Assembly (NCBI RefSeq): GCF_025717555.1
Contig: NZ_JAJIRP010000009.1
Location: 186,001-250,000, forward strand
Reading direction: 5' to 3'
Source: Paucibacter sp. B2R-40
GTDB lineage: Bacteria; Pseudomonadota; Gammaproteobacteria; Burkholderiales; Burkholderiaceae_C
Length of the DNA: 64,000 bases
The position numbers and the translations under genes are program-made. Position 1 is the first letter of the stretch, and each line of letters begins with the position of its first letter. A model generated the notes under the pieces. The model was not told where the DNA came from. It saw nothing but the letters and a program-made list of their open reading frames with translations, and searched no databases. Shown piece by piece: positions 62,463-64,000 of this stretch.

Positions 62463-63020
62463 ATGATCTCACTCGTCGGTATGCCGGGCGGTGGCAAGTC
62501 CACCGTCGGTCGTGCCTTGGCGCGGCAATTGGGCGTGCGATTCGTCGACACCGATGCGGAAATTGAAGCGCGCTTGGGTGAATCGATTCGCAGCTTTTTT
62601 GATCGCGCCGGTGAAGCGGCCTTCCGGGATATCGAGTCCGAAGTACTGAGTGATATTCTGGCCCGGGAGGGCGAGCTGGTTTTGGCCACCGGCGGGGGCA
62701 TTGTTCTGCGCGAGGCCAACCGCGATCTATTGCAGCGGCATTCCACGGTTTTGTATTTGCGCTCCACGCCGGAAGAATTGTTTCGGCGCTTGCGCCACGA
62801 CACACAGCGACCGCTGCTGCAGGTGCGTGATCCTTTGGGTAAATTGCGCGAGCTCTATCTGCAGCGCAATCCGCTGTATCGGCGCTGCGCCCATTTTGTC
62901 CTCGAGACCGGCCGTCCCTCGGTCAACGGCCTCGTCAATATGGCGCTGATGCAACTTGAGTTGGCCGGGCTGGTTGACCCTGATCGCGTCGCGGCGACGG
63001 TCGGTGCCGAGAAGCATTGA
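62463..63020 (+). CDS. aroK: Shikimate kinase
   Basis: Phosphorylates shikimate at the 3-position with ATP. 185 residues: Walker [13 protein letters not shown], shikimate-binding [16 protein letters not shown] and GGGIVLRE, and the lid arginine in [10 protein letters not shown]. The ATG 62463 follows a TTG at 62460. It precedes aroB in the conserved aroK-aroB pair. Confidence 0.97.
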   Translation: MISLVGMPGGGKSTVGRALARQLGVRFVDTDAEIEARLGESIRSFFDRAGEAAFRDIESEVLSDILAREGELVLATGGGIVLREANRDLLQRHSTVLYLRSTPEELFRRLRHDTQRPLLQVRDPLGKLRELYLQRNPLYRRCAHFVLETGRPSVNGLVNMALMQLELAGLVDPDRVAATVGAEKH

Positions 63021-63076
63021 TTGAAGGGCTGCAGTGCATGCCGGAGTGGCCTTGTTCGCCTCGTACACTTGACGGC

Positions 63077-64000
63077 ATGACTGCTGCAACCACTTCACTT
63101 TCCGCCATCAAGCCTCAGATTGTTCCTATCGCGCTTGACGAGGGCCAGCGTGGCTATGACATCTTGATTGGCGCCGGGCTTTTGGATCAGTCCGCCAGCT
63201 TTGAGGGTCTTCCCAAAGCAGCTGCCGCGTTGATCGTCAGCAACGAGACCGTAGCGCCGCTGTTTTTGCAGCGCCTGCAAACGCAATTGGCCAAACAGTA
63301 TGCGCGTGTGGACGCTGTGCTGCTTCCCGATGGCGAACAGTTCAAGGACTGGGCGTCGCTGAACCTGGTCTTTGATCGCCTGCTGGAGACCGCTTCCGAT
63401 CGCAAAACAGTGCTGTTTGCCTTAGGAGGCGGCGTGATCGGGGATATGACGGGCTTCGCGGCGGCAGTCTATATGCGCGGGGTACCCTTTGTGCAGGTGC
63501 CGACCACCTTGTTGGCACAGGTCGACTCTTCGGTCGGCGGCAAGACCGCCATCAATCATCCGCTGGGCAAGAATATGCTCGGTGCCTTCTATCAGCCGGC
63601 CCGTGTGATCGCTGATCTGGACTCCTTGGACAGCCTGCCGCAGCGCGAGTTGTCGGCGGGCTTGGCCGAGGTGATCAAGTATGGGCCGATTGCCGATGCG
63701 GCCTTTCTGGATTGGATTGAGCTCAATCTAGATGCCATGCTGGCGCGCGACAAAGTTGCTTTGGCCTATGCGGTCAAACGCTGCTGTGAGATCAAGGCTT
63801 GGGTGGTGGGGCAGGACGAGCGCGAACAGGGGCTGCGCGCCATCCTCAATTTCGGCCATACCTTTGGCCACGCGATTGAGACCGGCCTGGGTTATGGCGC
63901 ATGGCTGCACGGTGAGGCGGTCGGCTGCGGCATGGTGATGGCGAGCGATTTGTCGGTCCGCCTGGGGCTAATGCCGGCCGAGTTTTTGCCGCGCATGCGC
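63077..64000 (+). CDS. aroB: 3-dehydroquinate synthase (3' end cut by window edge)
   Basis: Second shikimate-pathway enzyme, converting DAHP to 3-dehydroquinate with NAD and a divalent metal. The first 308 codons are present (family about 360). NAD loop [33 protein letters not shown], and metal-binding histidines in [10 protein letters not shown] and HGEAVGCGM are intact. It follows aroK by 56 bases. Confidence 0.97.
   Translation, partial: MTAATTSLSAIKPQIVPIALDEGQRGYDILIGAGLLDQSASFEGLPKAAAALIVSNETVAPLFLQRLQTQLAKQYARVDAVLLPDGEQFKDWASLNLVFDRLLETASDRKTVLFALGGGVIGDMTGFAAAVYMRGVPFVQVPTTLLAQVDSSVGGKTAINHPLGKNMLGAFYQPARVIADLDSLDSLPQRELSAGLAEVIKYGPIADAAFLDWIELNLDAMLARDKVALAYAVKRCCEIKAWVVGQDEREQGLRAILNFGHTFGHAIETGLGYGAWLHGEAVGCGMVMASDLSVRLGLMPAEFLPRMR

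Overview
The window is about 64 kb of ordinary, high-GC chromosomal DNA from a betaproteobacterium, most likely order Burkholderiales (Comamonadaceae or Sphaerotilaceae-like). Reasons: the linked blocks pilMNOPQ-aroK-aroB, yggS/pilT-pilU, erpA-anmK-M23 peptidase-tyrS and cyaY/lptM/mrcA; Burkholderiales-style 16-stranded porins; and an AMIN-domain PilQ. I see no insertion sequence, prophage, CRISPR array, tRNA or rRNA gene. Nearly all genes are densely packed, and many overlap by the 4-base ATGA/GTGA stop-start junction.

Layout. 1-4.3 kb: 3' truncated chemotaxis receptor and a minus-strand yggS-cytochrome c4-triheme cytochrome c operon. 4.3-7.5 kb: twitching motility ATPases pilT and pilU and a beta-hydroxyacid dehydrogenase. 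7.5-10.1 kb: dolP, diaA-like and yraN genes diverging from rsmI. 10.1-12.6 kb: a LysR regulator facing a DUF4188 plus NAD(P)-binding protein operon. 12.6-15.5 kb: tldD, then an aromatic-rich leader peptide and terminator in front of a DAHP synthase. 15.5-21.5 kb: small hypothetical, TRIC channel, htpG, srkA, DUF2726 and GNAT genes. 21.8-23.3 kb: rplM-rpsI and erpA. 23.3-28.3 kb: anmK, an M23 endopeptidase, tyrS and a 5'-nucleotidase.

28.3-39.6 kb holds a type II secretion system: minus-strand gspG-H-I-J-K-L-M-N-D-E-F with gspC divergent. 39.6-43.7 kb: an unusual CobT-like protein, ilvA with a long leader, an OsmC-like protein and coq7. 44-46.5 kb: two porins. 46.5-51.5 kb: a DUF3047 lipoprotein and a four-gene dipeptide/oligopeptide-type ABC transporter without a binding protein. 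51.5-54.5 kb: lptM, cyaY and penicillin-binding protein 1A. 54.7-64 kb: pilMNOPQ, an Ig-like lipoprotein, aroK and a truncated aroB.

Themes. Envelope machines dominate: type IV pilus retraction ATPases and alignment/secretin complex, type II secretion, PBP1A, LptM, DolP, M23 peptidase and AnmK. Aromatic amino-acid synthesis appears twice (DAHP synthase, and aroK-aroB). No wholly new system stands out. The most interesting signals are (i) a probable peptide-coupled transcription attenuator before the DAHP synthase gene, (ii) a promoter-terminator unit and 11-bp tandem repeats in the ilvA leader, (iii) a CobT-like protein that lacks both glutamates regarded as important in CobT, and (iv) a large Ig-like lipoprotein gene inserted between pilQ and aroK. 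All calls come from reading the sequence; no database search was run.
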